A DNA stretch of 64,000 nt from Taudactylus pleione. Taxonomy: Eukaryota > Chordata > Amphibia > Anura > Myobatrachidae. The stretch spans positions 1,116,001 to 1,180,000 of the forward strand of contig JAUIMM010000579.1 of assembly GCA_031769625.1 (NCBI GenBank), given 5' to 3'. The position numbers and the translations under genes are program-made. Under the pieces are notes generated by a model that was not told where the DNA came from, did no database searches, and saw nothing but the letters and a program-made list of their open reading frames with translations. Shown one piece after another: positions 26,401-39,581 of the stretch (within the stretch, counting starts at the first letter, position 1; each line of letters opens with the position of its first letter).

Positions 26401-28030
26401 TATTAGGGAGAAGGGATTGTTAGGTCTGGGGGGCAGTTCTGGGACATGTTATTAGGGAGAAGGGGTTGTTAGGTCTGGGGGGCACTTCTGGGACATGTTA
26501 TTTGGGAGACGGTGTTGTTAGGTTTGGGGGGCAGTTCTGGGACATGTTATTATGGAGAAGGGGTTGTTAGTTCTGGGGTTCAGTTCTGGGACATGTTATT
26601 AGGGAGAAGGGGTTGTTAGGTATTGGGGGCACTTCTGGGACATGTTATTAGGGAGAAGGTGTTGTTAGGTCTGGGGGGCAGTTCTGGGACATGTTATTAT
26701 GGAGAAGGGGTTGTTAGTTCTGGGGTTCAGTTCTGGGACATGTTATTAGGGAGAAGGGGTTGTTAGTTCTGGGGGGCACTTCTGGGACATGTTATTAGGG
26801 AGAAGGTGTTGTTAGGTCTTGGGGCAGTTATGGGACATGTTATTAGGGAGAAGGGGTTGTTAGGTCTGGGGGGCAGTTCTGGGACATGTTATTAGGGAGA
26901 AGGGGTTGTTAGGTCTGGGGGGCAGTTTTGGGACATGTTATTAGGGAGAAGGGGTTGTTAGGTCTGGGGGCACTTCTGGGACATGTTATTAGGGAGAAGG
27001 GGTTGTTAGGAACGGGGGGCAATTCTGGGACATGTTATTAGGGAGAAGGGTTGTTAGGTCTGGGGGGCACTTCTGGGACATGTTATTAGGAAGAAGGGGT
27101 TGTTAGGTCTGGGGGGCAGTTCTGGGACATGTTATTAAGGAGAAGTGGTTATTAGGTATAGGGTGCAGTTCTCTGACTTGTTATTAGGGAGAAGGGGTTG
27201 TTAGGTCTGGGGGCAATTCTGGAACATGTTATTAGGGAGAAGGGGTTGTTAGGTCTGGGGGGCACTTCTGGGACATGTTATTTGGGAGATGGGGTTGTTA
27301 GGTTTGGGGGGCAGTTCTGGGACATGTTATTATGGAGAAGGGGTTGTTAGTTCTGGGGTTCAATTCTGGGACATGTTATTAGGGAGAAGGTGTTGTTAGG
27401 TCTGGGGGGCAGTTCTTGGACATGTTATTATGGAGAAGGGGTTGTTAGTTCTGGGGTTCAGTTCTGGGACATGTTATTAGGGAGAAGGGGTTGTTAGTTC
27501 TGAGGGGCAATTCTGGGACATGTTATTAGGGAGAAGGTGTTGTTAGGTCTCTGGGGCAGTTCTGGGACATGTTATTAGGGAGAAGGGGTTGTTAGGTCTG
27601 GGGGGCAGTTCTGGGACATGTTATTAGGGAGAAGGGGTTGTTAGGTCTGGGGGCACTTCTGGGACATGTTATTAGGGAGAAGGGGTTGTTAGGAACGGGG
27701 GGCACTTCTGGGACATGTTATTAGGGAGAAGGGGTTGTTAGGTCTGGGGGGCAGTTCTGGGACATGTTATTATGGAGAAGGGGTTGTTAGTTCTGGGGTT
27801 CAGTTCTGGGACATGTTATTAGGGAGAAGGGGTTGTTAGTTCTGGGGGGCAATTCTGGGACATGTTATTAGGGAGAAGGTGTTGTTAGGTCTGGGGGGCA
27901 GTTCTGGGACATGTTATTAGGGAGAAGGGGTTGTTAGGTCTGGGGGGCAGTTCTGGGACATGTTATTAGGGAGAAGGGGTTGTTAGGTCTGGGGGCAGTT
28001 CTGGGACATGTTATTAGGGAGAAGGGGTTT
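23472..28030. repeat. About 4.7-kb HOR block, copy 1
   Basis: Markers recur 4,704 bp downstream: AAAGGGTTTG (23,561 and 28,265), AGGGGACGTT (23,611 and 28,315), GGTCGGGGGGG (24,997 and 29,701), TTATTCGGGAG (25,511 and 30,215) and AGGGTTAAGG (25,761 and 30,465). The offset rises to 4,752 near 26,050 and to 4,899 near 26,330. Copy 1 therefore lacks one unit and then three more units present in copy 2. Substitutions between the copies are rare. Confidence 0.85.
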
Positions 28031-28175
28031 GTTAGGTCTGGGGGCAGTTCTGGGACATGTTATTAGGGAGAAGGGGTTGTTAGGTCTGGGGGGCAGTTCT
28101 GGGACATGTTATTAGGGAGAAGGGGTTGTTAGGTCTGGGGGGCAGTTCTGGGACATGTTATTAGGGAGAAGTGGT

Positions 28176-31100
28176 TGTTAGGTCTGGGGGCACTTCTGGG
28201 ACATGTTATTAGGGAGAAGGGGTTGTTAGGTCTGGGGGCAGTTCTGGGACATGTTATTAGGGAGAAAGGGTTTGTTAGGTCTGGGGGCAGTTCTGGGACA
28301 TGTTATTAGGCAGAAGGGGACGTTAGGTCTCGGAGGCAGTTCTGGGACACGTTATTAGGGAGAAGGGGTTGTTATTTCAGGGGGCCGGTCTGGGACATAT
28401 TATTTGGGAGAAGGGGTTGTTAGGTGTGGGGGGCAGTTCTGGGACATGTTATTAGGGAGAAGGGGTTGTTAGGTATGGGGGGCAGTTCAGGGACATGTTA
28501 TTAGGGAGAAGGTTTTGTAAGGTCTGGTGGGCAGTACTGGGACATGTTATTAGGGAGAAGAGGTTGTTAGGTCTGGGGGGCAGTTCTGTGACATGTTATT
28601 AGGGAGAAGGGGTTGTTAGGTCTGGGGGCAGTTCTGGGACATGTTATTAGGGAGAAGAGGTTGTTAGGTCTGGGGGGCAATTCTGGGACATGTTATTAGA
28701 GAGAAGGGGTTGTTAGGTATGGGGGGCAGTTGTTAGGTATGGGGGACATGTTGTTAGGGAGAAGGGGTTGTTAGGTCTGGGAGGCACTTCTGGGACATGT
28801 TATTAGGGAGAAGGGGTTGTTAGGTGTGGGGGGCACTTCTGGAACATGTTATTAGGGAGAGGGGGTTGTAAGGTGTGGGGGCCAGTTCTTGAACATGTTA
28901 TTAGGGAGAAGGGGTTGTTAGGTATGGGGGGCAGTTCTGGGACATGTTATTAGGGAGAAGGGGTTGTTAGGTCTGGGGGGCAGTACTGGGACATGTTATT
29001 AAGGAGAAGGGGTTATTAGGTATAGGGGGCAGTTCTGGGACATGTTATTAGGGAGAAGGGGTTGTTAGGTCTGGGGGCAGTTCTGGGACATGTTATTAGG
29101 GAGAAGGGATTGTTAGGTCTGGGGGGCAGTTCTGGGACATGTTATTAGGGAGAAGGGATTGTTAGGTCTGGGGGCAGTTCTGGGACATGTTATTAGGGCG
29201 AAGGGGTTGTTAGGTCTGGGGGGCACTTCTGGGACATGTTATTTGGGAGACGGGGTTGTTAGGTTTGGGGGGCAGTTCTGGGACATGTTATTATGGAGAA
29301 GGGGTTGTTAGTTCTGGGGTTCAGTTCTGGGACATGTTATTAGGGAGAAGCGGTTGTTAGGTATTGGGGGCACTTCTGGGACATGTTATTAGGGAGAAGG
29401 TGTTGTTAGGTATGGGGGGCAGTTCTGGGACATGTTATTAGGGAGAAGGGGTTGTTAGGTCTGGCGGACAGTTCAGGGACATGTTATTAGGGAGAAGGGG
29501 TTGTTAGGTGTGGGGGGCACTTCTGGGACATGTTATTTGGGAGACAGGGTTGTTAGGTATGGGGGACAGTTCTGGGACATATTATTAGGGAGAAGGGGTT
29601 GTTAGGTTTGGGGGGCACTTCTGGGACATGTTATTAGGGAGAATGGGTTGTTAGGTATGGGGCAGTTCTGGGACATGTTATTAGGGAGAAGGGGTTGTTA
29701 GGTCGGGGGGGCAGTTCTGGGACATGTTATTAGGGAGAAGGGGTTGTTAGGTCTGGGGGGCAGTTCTGGGACATGTTATGAGGGAGAAGGGGTTGTTAGG
29801 TCTGGGGGGCACTTCTGGGACATGTTATTAGGGAGAAGGGGTTGTTTGGTCTGGGGGGCACTTCAGGGACATGTTATTAGGGAGAAGGGGTTGTTAGGTA
29901 TGGGGGGCAGTTCTGGGACATGTTATTAGGGAGAAGGGGTTGTTAGGTCTGGGGGGCAGTACTGGGACATGTTATTAAGGAGAAGGGGTTATTAGGTATA
30001 GGGGGCAGTTCTGGGACATGTTATTAGGGAGAAGGGGTTGTTAGGTCTGGGGGCAGTTCTGGGACATGTTATTAGGGAGAAGGGATTGTTAGGTCTGGGG
30101 GGCAGTTCTGGGACATGTTATTAGGGAGAAGGGATTGTTAGGTCTGGGGGGCAGTTCAGGGACATGTTATTAGGGAGAAGGGGTTGTTAGGTCTGGGGGG
30201 CACTTCTGGGACATGTTATTCGGGAGACGGGGTTGTTAGGTATGGGGGGCAGTTCTGGGACATATTATTAGGGAGAAGGGGTTGTTAGGTCTGGGGGCAG
30301 TTCTGGGACATGTTATTATGGAGAAGGGGTTGTTAGTTCTGGGGTTCAGTTCTGGGACATGTTATTAGGGAGAAGGTGTTGTTAGGTCAGGGGGGCAGTT
30401 CTGGGACATGTTATTAGGGAGAAGGGGTTGTTAGTTCTGGGGGGCAGTTCTGGGAAATGTTATTAGGGTTAAGGGGTTGTTAGGTATGGGGGGCAGTTTT
30501 GGGACATGTTATTAGGGAGAAGGGGTTGTTAGGTCTGGGGGCAGTTCTGGGACATGTTATTAGGGAGAAGGGGTTGTTAGGTCTGGGGGGCAGTTCTGGG
30601 ACATGTTATTAGGGAGAAGGGGTTGTTAGGTATGGGGGCCAGTTCTGGGACATGTTATTAGGGAGAAGGTTTTGTTAGGTCTGGTGGGCAGTACTGGGAC
30701 ATGTTATTAGGGAGAAGAGGTTGTTAGGTCTGGGGGGCAGTTATGTGACATGTTATTAGGGAGAAGGTGTTGTTAGGTCTGGGGGCAGTTCTGGGACATG
30801 TTATTAGGGAGAAGAGGTTGTTAGGTCTGGGGGGCAATTCTGGGACATGTTATTAGGGAGAAGGGGTTGTTAGGTATGGGGGGCAGTTGTTAGGTATGGG
30901 GGACATGTTGTTAGGGAGAAGGGGTTGTTAGGTCTGGGGGGCACTTCTGGGACATGTTATTAGGGAGAAGGGGTTGTTAGGTGTGGTGGACACTTCTGCA
31001 ACATGTTATTAGGGAGAGGGGGTTGTTAGGTGTGGGGGCCAGTTCTTGAACATGTTATTAGGGAGAAGGGGTTGTTAGGTATGGGGGGCAGTTCTGGGAC

Positions 31101-32929
31101 ATGTTATTAGGGAGAAGGGGTTGTTAGGTCTGGGGGGCAGTACTGGGACATGTTATTAAGGAGAAGGGGTTATTAGGTATAGGGGGCAGTTCTGGGACAT
31201 GTTATTAGGGAGAAGGGGTTGTTAGGTCTGGGGGCAGTTCTGGGACATGTTATTAGGGAGAAGGGATTGTTTGGTCTGGGGGGCAGTTCTGGGACATGTT
31301 ATTAGGGAGAAGGGATTGTTAGGTCTGGGGGGCAGTTCTGGGACATGTTATTAGGGAGAAGGGGTTGTTAGGTCTGGGGGGCACTTCTGGGACATGTTAT
31401 TTGGGAGACGGGGTTGTTAGGTTTGGGGGGCAGTTCTGGGACATGTTATTATGGAGAAGGGGTTGTTAGTTCTGGGGTTCAGTTCTGGGACATGTTATTA
31501 GGGAGAAGGGGTTGTTAGGTATTGGGGGCACTTCTGGGACATGTTATTAGGGAGAAGGTGTTGTTAGGTCTGGGGGGCAGTTCTGGGACATGTTATTATG
31601 GAGAAGGGGTTGTTAGTTCTGGGGTTCAGTTCTGGGACATATTATTAGGGAGAAGGGGTTGTTAGTTCTAGGGGGCACTTCTGGGACATGTTATTAGGGA
31701 GAAGGTGTTGTTAGGTCTTGGGACAGTTATGGGACATGTTATTAGGGAGAAGGGGTTGTTAGGTCTGGGGGGCAGTTCTGGGACATGTTATTAGGGAGAA
31801 GGGGTTGTTAGGTCTGGGGGGCAGTTTTGGGACATGTTATTAGGGAGAAGGGGTTGTTAGGTCTGGGGGCACTTCTGGGACATGTTATTAGGGAGAAGGG
31901 GATGTTAGGAACGGGGGGCAATTCTGGGACATGTTATTAGGGAGAAGGGTTGTTAGGTCTGGGGGGCACTTCTGGGACATGTTATTAGGAAGAAGGGGTT
32001 GTTAGGTCTGGGGGGCAGTTCTGGGACATGTTATTAAGGAGAAGTGGTTATTAGGTATAGGGTGCAGTTCTGGGACTTGTTATTAGGGAGAAGGGGTTGT
32101 TAGGTCTGGGGGCAATTCTGGAACATGTTATTAGGGAGAAGGGGTTGTTAGGTCTGGGGGGCACTTCTGGGACATGTTATTTGGGAGATGGGGTTGTTAG
32201 GTTTGGGGGGCAGTTCTGGGACATGTTATTATGGAGAAGGGGTTGTTAGTTCTGGGGTTCAGTTCTGGGACATGTTATTAGGGAGAAGGTGTTGTTAGGT
32301 CTGGGGGGCAGTTCTTGGACATGTTATTATGGAGAAGGGGTTGTTAGTTCTGGGGTTCAGTTCTGGGACATGTTATTAGGGAGAAGGGGTTGTTAGTTCT
32401 GAGGGGCAATTCTGGGACATGTTATTAGGGAGAAGGTGTTGTTAGGTCTCTGGGGCAGTTCTGGGACATGTTATTAGGGAGAAGGGGTTGTTAGGTCTGG
32501 GGGGCAGTTCTGGGACATGTTATTAGGGAGAAGGGGTTGTTAGGTCTGGGGGCACTTCTGGGACATGTTATTAGGGAGAAGGGGTTGTTAGGAACGGGGG
32601 GCACTTCTGGGACATGTTATTAGGGAGAAGGGGTTGTTAGGTCTGGGGGGCAGTTCTGGGACATGTTATTATGGAGAAGGGGTTGTTAGTTCTGGGGTTC
32701 AGTTCTGGGACATGTTATTAGGGAGAAGGGGTTGTTAGTTCTGGGGGGCAATTCTGGGACATGTTATTAGGGAGAAGGTGTTGTTAGGTCTGGGGGGCAG
32801 TTCTGGGACATGTTATTAGGGAGAAGGGGTTGTTAGGTCTGGGGGGCAGTTCTGGGACATGTTATTAGGGAGAAGGGGTTGTTAGGTCTGGGGGCAGTTC
32901 TGGGACATGTTATTAGGGAGAAGGGGTTT
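28176..32929. repeat. About 4.75-kb HOR block, copy 2
   Basis: This block has the same order of variants as the preceding one, including the odd units CAGAAGGGGACGTTAGG, TCTCGGAGGCAG and TCAGGGGGCCGG. It is followed by a third start of the same block: AGGGGACGTT recurs at 32,971 and TTCTTGAAC at 33,542, both 4,656 bp after copy 2. That makes at least three consecutive HOR periods. A stretch of about 145 bp, roughly three units, separates copies 1 and 2. Confidence 0.83.
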
Positions 32930-33479
32930 GTTAGGTCTGGGGGCAGTTCTGGGACATGTTATTAGGCAGAAGGGGACGTTAGGTCTCGGAGGCAGTTCTG
33001 GGACATGTTATTAGGGAGAAGGGGTTGTTAGTTCTGGGGGGCAGTTCTGGGACATATTATTTGGGAGAAGGGGTTGTTAGGTGTGGGGGGCAGTTCTGGG
33101 ACATGTTATTAGGGAGAAGGGGTTGTTAGGTATGGGGGGCAGTTCTGGGACATGTTATTATGGAGAAGGTTTTGTTAGGTCTGGTGGGCAGTACTGGGAC
33201 ATGTTATTAGGGAGAAGAGGTTGTTAGGTCTGGGGGGCAGTTCTGTGACATGTTATTAGGGAGAAGGGGTTGTTAGGTCTGGGGGCAGTTCTGGGACATG
33301 TTATTAGGGAGAAGAGGTTGGTAGGTCTGGGGGGCAATTCTGGGACATGTTATTAGAGAGAAGGGGTTGTTAGGTATGGGGGCAGTTGTTAGGTATGGGG
33401 GACATGTTGTTAGGGAGAAGGGGTTGTTAGGTCTGGGAGGCACTTCTGGGACATGTTATTAGGGAAAAGGGGTTGTTAG

Positions 33480-36400
33480 GTGAGGGGGGCACTTCTGGAA
33501 CATGTTATTAGGGAGAGGGGGTTGTTAGGTGTGGGGGCCAGTTCTTGAACATGTTATTAGGGAGAAGGGGTTGTTAGGTATGGGGGGCAGTTCTGGGACA
33601 TGTTATTAGGGAGAAGGGGTTGTTAGGTCTGGGGGGCAGTACTGGGACATGTTATTAAGGAGAAGGGGTTATTAGGTATAGGGGCAGTTCTGGGACATGT
33701 TATTAGGGAGAAGGGGTTGTTAGGTCTGGGGGCAGTTCTGGGACATGTTATTAGGGAGAAGGGATTGTTAGGTCTGGGGGGCAGTTCTGGAACATGTTAT
33801 TAGGGAGAAGGGATTGTTAGGTCTGGGGGCAGTTCTGGGACATGTTATTAGGGCGAAGGGGTTGTTAGGTCTGGGGGCCACTTCTGGGACATGTTATTTG
33901 GGAGACGGGGTTTTTAGGTTTGGGGGGCAGTTCTGGGACATGTTATTATGGAGAAGGGGTTGTTAGTTCTGGGGTTCAGTTCTGGGACATGTTATTAGGG
34001 AGAAGGGGTTGTTAGGTATTGGGGGCACTTCTGGGACATGTTATTAGGGAGAATGTGTTGTTAGGTATGGGGGGCAGTTCTGGGACATGTTATTAGGGAG
34101 AAGGGGTTGTTAGGTCTGGCGGACAGTTCAGGGACATGTTATTAGGGAGAAGGGATTGTTAGGTCTGGGGGGCAGTTCTGGGACATGTTATTAGGGAGAA
34201 GGGGTTGCTAGGTCTGGGGGGCACTTCTGGGACATGTTATTTGGGAGACAGGGTTGTTAGGTATGGGGTACAGTTCTGGGACATATTATTAGGGAGAAGG
34301 GGTTGTTAGGTTTGGGGGGCACTTCTGGGACATGTTATTAGGGAGAATGGGTTGTTAGGTATGGGGCAGTTCTGGGACATGTTATTAGGGAGAAGGGGTT
34401 GTTAGGTCTGGGGGGCAGTTCTGGGACATGTTATTAGGGAGAAGGGGTTGTTAGGTCTGGGGGGCAGTTCTGGGACATGTTATGAGGGAGAAGGGGTTGT
34501 TAGGTCTGGGGGGCACTTCTGGGACATGTTATTAGGGAGAAGGGGTTGATAGGTCTGGGGGGCACTTCAGGGACATGTTATTAGGGAGAAGGGGTTGTTA
34601 GGTATGGGGGGCAGTTCTGGGACATGTTATTAGGGAGAAGGGGTTGTTAGGTCTGGGGGGCAGTACTGGGACATGTTATTAAGGAGAAGGGGTTATTAGG
34701 TATAGGGGGCAGTTCTGGGACATGTTATTAGGGAGAAGGGGTTGTTAGGTCTGGGGGCAGTTCTGGGACATGTTATTAGGGAGAAGGGATTGTTAGGTCT
34801 GGGGGGCAGTTCTGGGACAAGTTATTAGGGAGAAGGGATTGTTAGGTCTGGGGGGCAGTTCAGGGACATGTTATTAGGGAGAAGGGGTTGTTAGGTCTGG
34901 GGGGCACTTCTGGGACATGTTATTCGGGACACGGGGTTGTTAGGTATGGGGGGCAGTTCTGGGACATATTATTAGGGAGAAGGGGTTGTTAGGTCTGGGG
35001 GCAGTTCTGGGACATGTTATTATGGAGAAGGGGTTGTTAGTTCTGGGGTTCAGTTCTGGGACATGTTATTAGGGAGAAGGTGTTGTTAGGTCTGGGGGGC
35101 AGTTCTGGGACATGTTATTAGGGCGAAGGGGTTGTTAGGTCTGGGGGGCACTTCTGGGACATGTTATTTGGGAGACGGGGTTGTTAGGTTTGGGGGGCAG
35201 TTCTGGGACATGTTATTATGGAGAAGGGGTTGTTAGTTCTGGGGTTCAGTTCTGGGACATGTTATTAGGGAGAAGGGGTTGTTAGGTATTGGGGGCACTT
35301 CTGGGACATGTTATTAGGGAGAATGTGTTGTTAGGTATGGGGGGCAGTTCTGGGACATGTTATTAGGGAGAAGGGGTTGTTAGGTCTGGCGGACAGTTCA
35401 GGGACATGTTATTAGGGAGAAGGGATTGTTAGGTCTGGGGGGCAGTTCTGGGACATGTTATTAGGGAGAAGGGGTTGCTAGGTCTGGGGGGCACTTCTGG
35501 GACATGTTATTTGGGAGACAGGGTTGTTAGGTATGGGGGACAGTTCTGGGACATATTATTAGGGAGAAGGGGTTGTTAGGTTTGGGGGGCACTTCTGGGA
35601 CATGTTATTAGGGAGAATGGGTTGTTAGGTATGGGGCAGTTCTGGGACATGTTATTAGGGAGAAGGGGTTGTTAGGTCTGGGGGGCAGTTCTGGGACATG
35701 TTATTAGGGAGAAGGGGTTGTTAGGTCTGGGGGGCAGTTCTGGGACATGTTATGAGGGAGAAGGGGTTGTTAGGTCTGGGGGGCACTTCTGGGACATGTT
35801 ATTAGGGAGAAGGGGTTGATAGGTCTGGGGGGCACTTCAGGGACATGTTATTAGGGAGAAGGGGTTGTTAGGTATGGGGGGCAGTTCTGGGACATGTTAT
35901 TAGGGAGAAGGGGTTGTTAGGTCTGGGGGCAGTTCTGGGACATGTTATAAGGGAGAAAGGATTGTTAGGTCTGGGGGGCAGTTCTGGGACAAGTTATTAG
36001 GGAGAAGGGATTGTTAGGTCTGGGGGGCAGTTCAGGGACATGTTATTAGGGAGAAGGGGTTGTTAGGTCTGGGGGGCACTTCTGGGACATGTTATTCGGG
36101 ACACGGGGTTGTTAGGTATGGGGGGCAGTTCTGGGACATATTATTAGGGAGAAGGGGTTGTTAGGTCTGGGGGCAGTTCTGGGACATGTTATTATTGAGA
36201 AGGGGTTGTTAGTTCTGGGGTTCAGTTCTGGGACATGTTATTAGGGAGAAGGGGTTGTTAGGTATGGGGGCAGTTTTGGGACATGTTATTAGGGAGAAGG
36301 GGTTGTTAGGTCTGGGGGGCAGTTCTGGGACATGTTATTAGGGAGAAGGGGTTGTTAGGTCTGGGGGGCAGTTCTGGGACATGTTATTAGGGAGAAGGGG

Positions 36401-38228
36401 TTGTTAGGTATGGGGGGCAGTTCTGGGACATGTTATTAGGGAGAAGGTTTTGTTAGGTCTGGTGGGCAGTACTGGGACATGTTATTAGGGAGAAGAGGTT
36501 GTTAGGTCTGGGGGGCAGTTATGTGACATGTTATTAGGGAGAAGGGGTTGTTAGGTCTGGGGGCAGTTCTGGGACATGTTATTAGGGAGAAGAGGTTGTT
36601 AGGTCTGGGGGTCAATTCTGGGACATGTTATTAGGGAGAAGGGGTTGTTAGGTATGGGGGGCAGTTGTTAGGTATGGGGGACATGTTGTTAGGGAGAAGG
36701 GGTTGTTAGGTCTGGGGGGCACTTCTGGGACATGTTATTAGGGAGAAGGGGTTGTTAGGTGTGGGGGGCACTTCTGCAACATGTTATTAGGGAGAGGGGG
36801 TTGTTAGGTGTGGGGGCCAGTTCTTGAACATGTTATTAGGGAGAAGGGGTTGTTAGGTATGGGGGGCAGTTCTGGGACATGTTATTAGGGAGAAAGGGTT
36901 GTTAGGTCTGGGGGGCAGTACTGGGACATGTTATTAAGGAGAAGGGGTTATTAGGTATAGGGGGCAGTTCTGGGACATGTTATTAGGGAGAAGGGGTTGT
37001 TAGGTCTGGGGGCAGTTCTGGGACATGTTATTAGGGAGAAGGGATTGTTAGGTCTGGGGGGCAGTTCTGGGACATGTTATTAGGGAGAAGGGATTGTTAG
37101 GTCTGGGGGGCAGTTCTGGGACATGTTATTAGGGAGAAGGGGTTGTTAGGTCTGGGGGGCACTTCTGGGACATGTTATTTGGGAGACGGGGTTGTTAGGT
37201 TTGGGGGGCAGTTCTGGGACATGTTATTATGGAGAAGGGGTTGTTAGTTCTGGGGTTCAGTTCTGGGACATGTTTTTAGGGAGAAGGGGTTGTTAGGTAT
37301 TGGGGGCACTTCTGGGACATGTTATTAGGGAGAAGGTGTTGTTAGGTCTGGGGGGCAGTTCTGGGACATGTTATTATGGAGAAGGGGTTGTTAGTTCTGG
37401 GGTTCAGTTCTGGGACATGTTATTAGGGAGAAGGGGTTGTTAGTTCTGGGGGGCACTTCTGGGACATGTTATTAGGGAGAAGGTGTTGTTAGGTCTTGGG
37501 GCAGTTCTGGGACATGTTATTAGGGAGAAGGGGTTGTTAGGTCTGGGGGGCAGTTCTGGGACATGTTATTAGGGAGAAGGGGTTTTTAGGTCTGGGGGGC
37601 AGTTCTGGGACATGTTATTAGGGAGAAGGGTTTGTTAGGTCTGGGGGCACTTCTGGGACATGTTATTAGGGAGAAGGGGTTGTTAGGAACGGGGGGCAAT
37701 TCTGGGACATGTTATTAGGGAGAAGGGTTGTTAGGTCTGGGGGGCACTTCTGGGACATGTTATTAGGGAGAAGGGGTTGTTAGGTCTGGGGGGCAGTTCT
37801 GGGACATGTTATTAAGGAGAAGTGGTTATTAGGTATAGGGTGCAGTTCTGGGACTTGTTATTAGGGAGAAGGGGTTGTTAGGTCTGGGGGCAGTTCTGGA
37901 ACATGTTATTAGGGAGAAGGGGTTGTTAGGTCTGGGGGGCACTTCTGGGACATGTTATTTGGGAGATGGGGTTGTTAGGTGTGGGGGGCACTTCTGGAAC
38001 ATGTTATTAGGGAGAGGGGGTTGTTAGGTGTGGGGGCCAGTTCTTGAACATGTTATTAGGGAGAAGGGGTTGTTAGGTATGGGGGGCAGTTCTGGGACAT
38101 GTTATTAGGGAGAAGGGGTTGTTAGGTCTGGGGGGCAGTACTGGGACATGTTATTAAGGAGAAGGGGTTATTAGGTATAGGGGCAGTTCTGGGACATGTT
38201 ATTAGGGAGAAGGGGTTGTTAGGTCTGG
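33480..38228. repeat. HOR block A (about 4.75 kb)
   Basis: Markers recur in block B at a constant 5,473 bp: TTAGGGCGAAGG (GGGCG at 33,851 and 39,324), TTATTCGGGACACGG (34,919 and 40,392; 36,091 and 41,564), ATTATTGAGAAGG (36,191 and 41,664), and AACGGGGGGCAATTC (37,688 and 43,161). The match runs to about 38,228, where a G run differs by one and the unit order changes. The block contains an internal 1,270-bp duplication. Confidence 0.85.
33834..36250. repeat. Internal 1,270-bp tandem duplication inside HOR block A
   Basis: The first copy runs from 33,834 to about 35,103 and the second from 35,104 to about 36,250. Markers GGGCGAAGG (33,851 and 35,121), GAATGTGTTG (34,051 and 35,321) and AGGGGTTGAT (34,541 and 35,811) are 1,270 bp apart. 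After about 35,930 the spacing drops to 1,172 (TTATTCGGG at 34,919 and 36,091), so two units (98 bp) were lost from the second copy. Block B (40,392 and 41,564) shows the same 1,172 spacing, so this rearrangement predates the A/B duplication. Confidence 0.8.
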
Positions 38229-39581
38229 GGGCAGTTCTGGGACATGTTATTAGGGAGAAGGGATTGTTAGGTCTGGGGGGCAGTTCTGGGACATGTTATT
38301 AGGGAGAAGGGATTGTTAGGTCTGGGGGCAGTTCTGGGACATGTTATTAGGGCGAAGGGGTTGTTAGGTCTGGGGGCCACTTCTGGGACATGTTATTTGG
38401 GAGACGGGGTTGTTAGGTTTGGGGGGCAGTTCTGGGACATGTTATTATGGAGAAGGGGTTGTTAGTTCTGGGGTTCAGTTCTGGGACATGTTATTAGGGA
38501 GAAGGGGTTGTTAGGTATTGGGGGCACTTCTGGGACATGTTATTAGGGAGAATGTGTTGTTAGGTATGGGGGGCAGTTCTGGGACATGTTATTAGGGAGA
38601 AGGGGTTGTTAGGTCTGGGGGCACTTCTGGGACATGTTATTAGGGAGAAGGGGTTGTTAGGAACGGGGGGCAATTCTGGGACATGTTATTAGGGAGAAGG
38701 GTTGTTAGGTCTGGGGGGCACTTCTGGGACATGTTATTAGGGAGAAGGGGTTGTTAGGTCTGGGGGGCAGTTCTGGGACATGTTATTAAGGAGAAGTGGT
38801 TATTAGGTATAGGGTGCAGTTCTGGGACTTGTTATTAGGGAGAAGGGGTTGTTAGGTCTGGGGGCAGTTCTGGAACATGTTATTAGGGAGAAGGGGTTGT
38901 TAGGTCTGGGGGGCACTTCTGGGACATGTTATTTGGGAGATGGGGTTGTTAGGTGTGGGGGGCACTTCTGGAACATGTTATTAGGGAGAGGGGGTTGTTA
39001 GGTGTGGGGGCCAGTTCTTGAACATGTTATTAGGGAGAAGGGGTTGTTAGGTATGGGGGGCAGTTCTGGGACATGTTATTAGGGAGAAGGGGTTGTTAGG
39101 TCTGGGGGGCAGTACTGGGACATGTTATTAAGGAGAAGGGGTTATTAGGTATAGGGGCAGTTCTGGGACATGTTATTAGGGAGAAGGGGTTGTTAGGTCT
39201 GGGGGCAGTTCTGGGACATGTTATTAGGGAGAAGGGATTGTTAGGTCTGGGGGGCAGTTCTGGGACATGTTATTAGGGAGAAGGGATTGTTAGGTCTGGG
39301 GGCAGTTCTGGGACATGTTATTAGGGCGAAGGGGTTGTTAGGTCTGGGGGCCACTTCTGGGACATGTTATTTGGGAGACGGGGTTGTTAGGTTTGGGGGG
39401 CAGTTCTGGGACATGTTATTATGGAGAAGGGGTTGTTAGTTCTGGGGTTCAGTTCTGGGACATGTTATTAGGGAGAAGGGGTTGTTAGGTATTGGGGGCA
39501 CTTCTGGGACATGTTATTAGGGAGAATGTGTTGTTAGGTATGGGGGGCAGTTCTGGGACATGTTATTAGGGAGAAGGGGTT
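37634..39581. repeat. Exact tandem duplication of a 974-bp segment (two copies)
   Basis: Copy 1 is 37,634-38,607 and copy 2 is 38,608-39,581, directly adjacent. AACGGGGGG at 37,688 recurs at 38,662, TTCTTGAAC at 38,041 recurs at 39,015, and CTGGGGGCAC at 37,641 recurs at 38,615. Every offset is 974, about 20 units less a few bases in G runs. Copy 2 ends where CTGGCGGACAG replaces CTGGGGGCAC. The segment bridges HOR blocks A and B and explains why their offset is longer than the block length. Confidence 0.83.

Noticed and set aside
29744..29929. A 61-codon frame inside array 1
   Set aside because: It spans less than four 49-bp units and drifts through frames of the repeat; stops are frequent because the period is not divisible by three.
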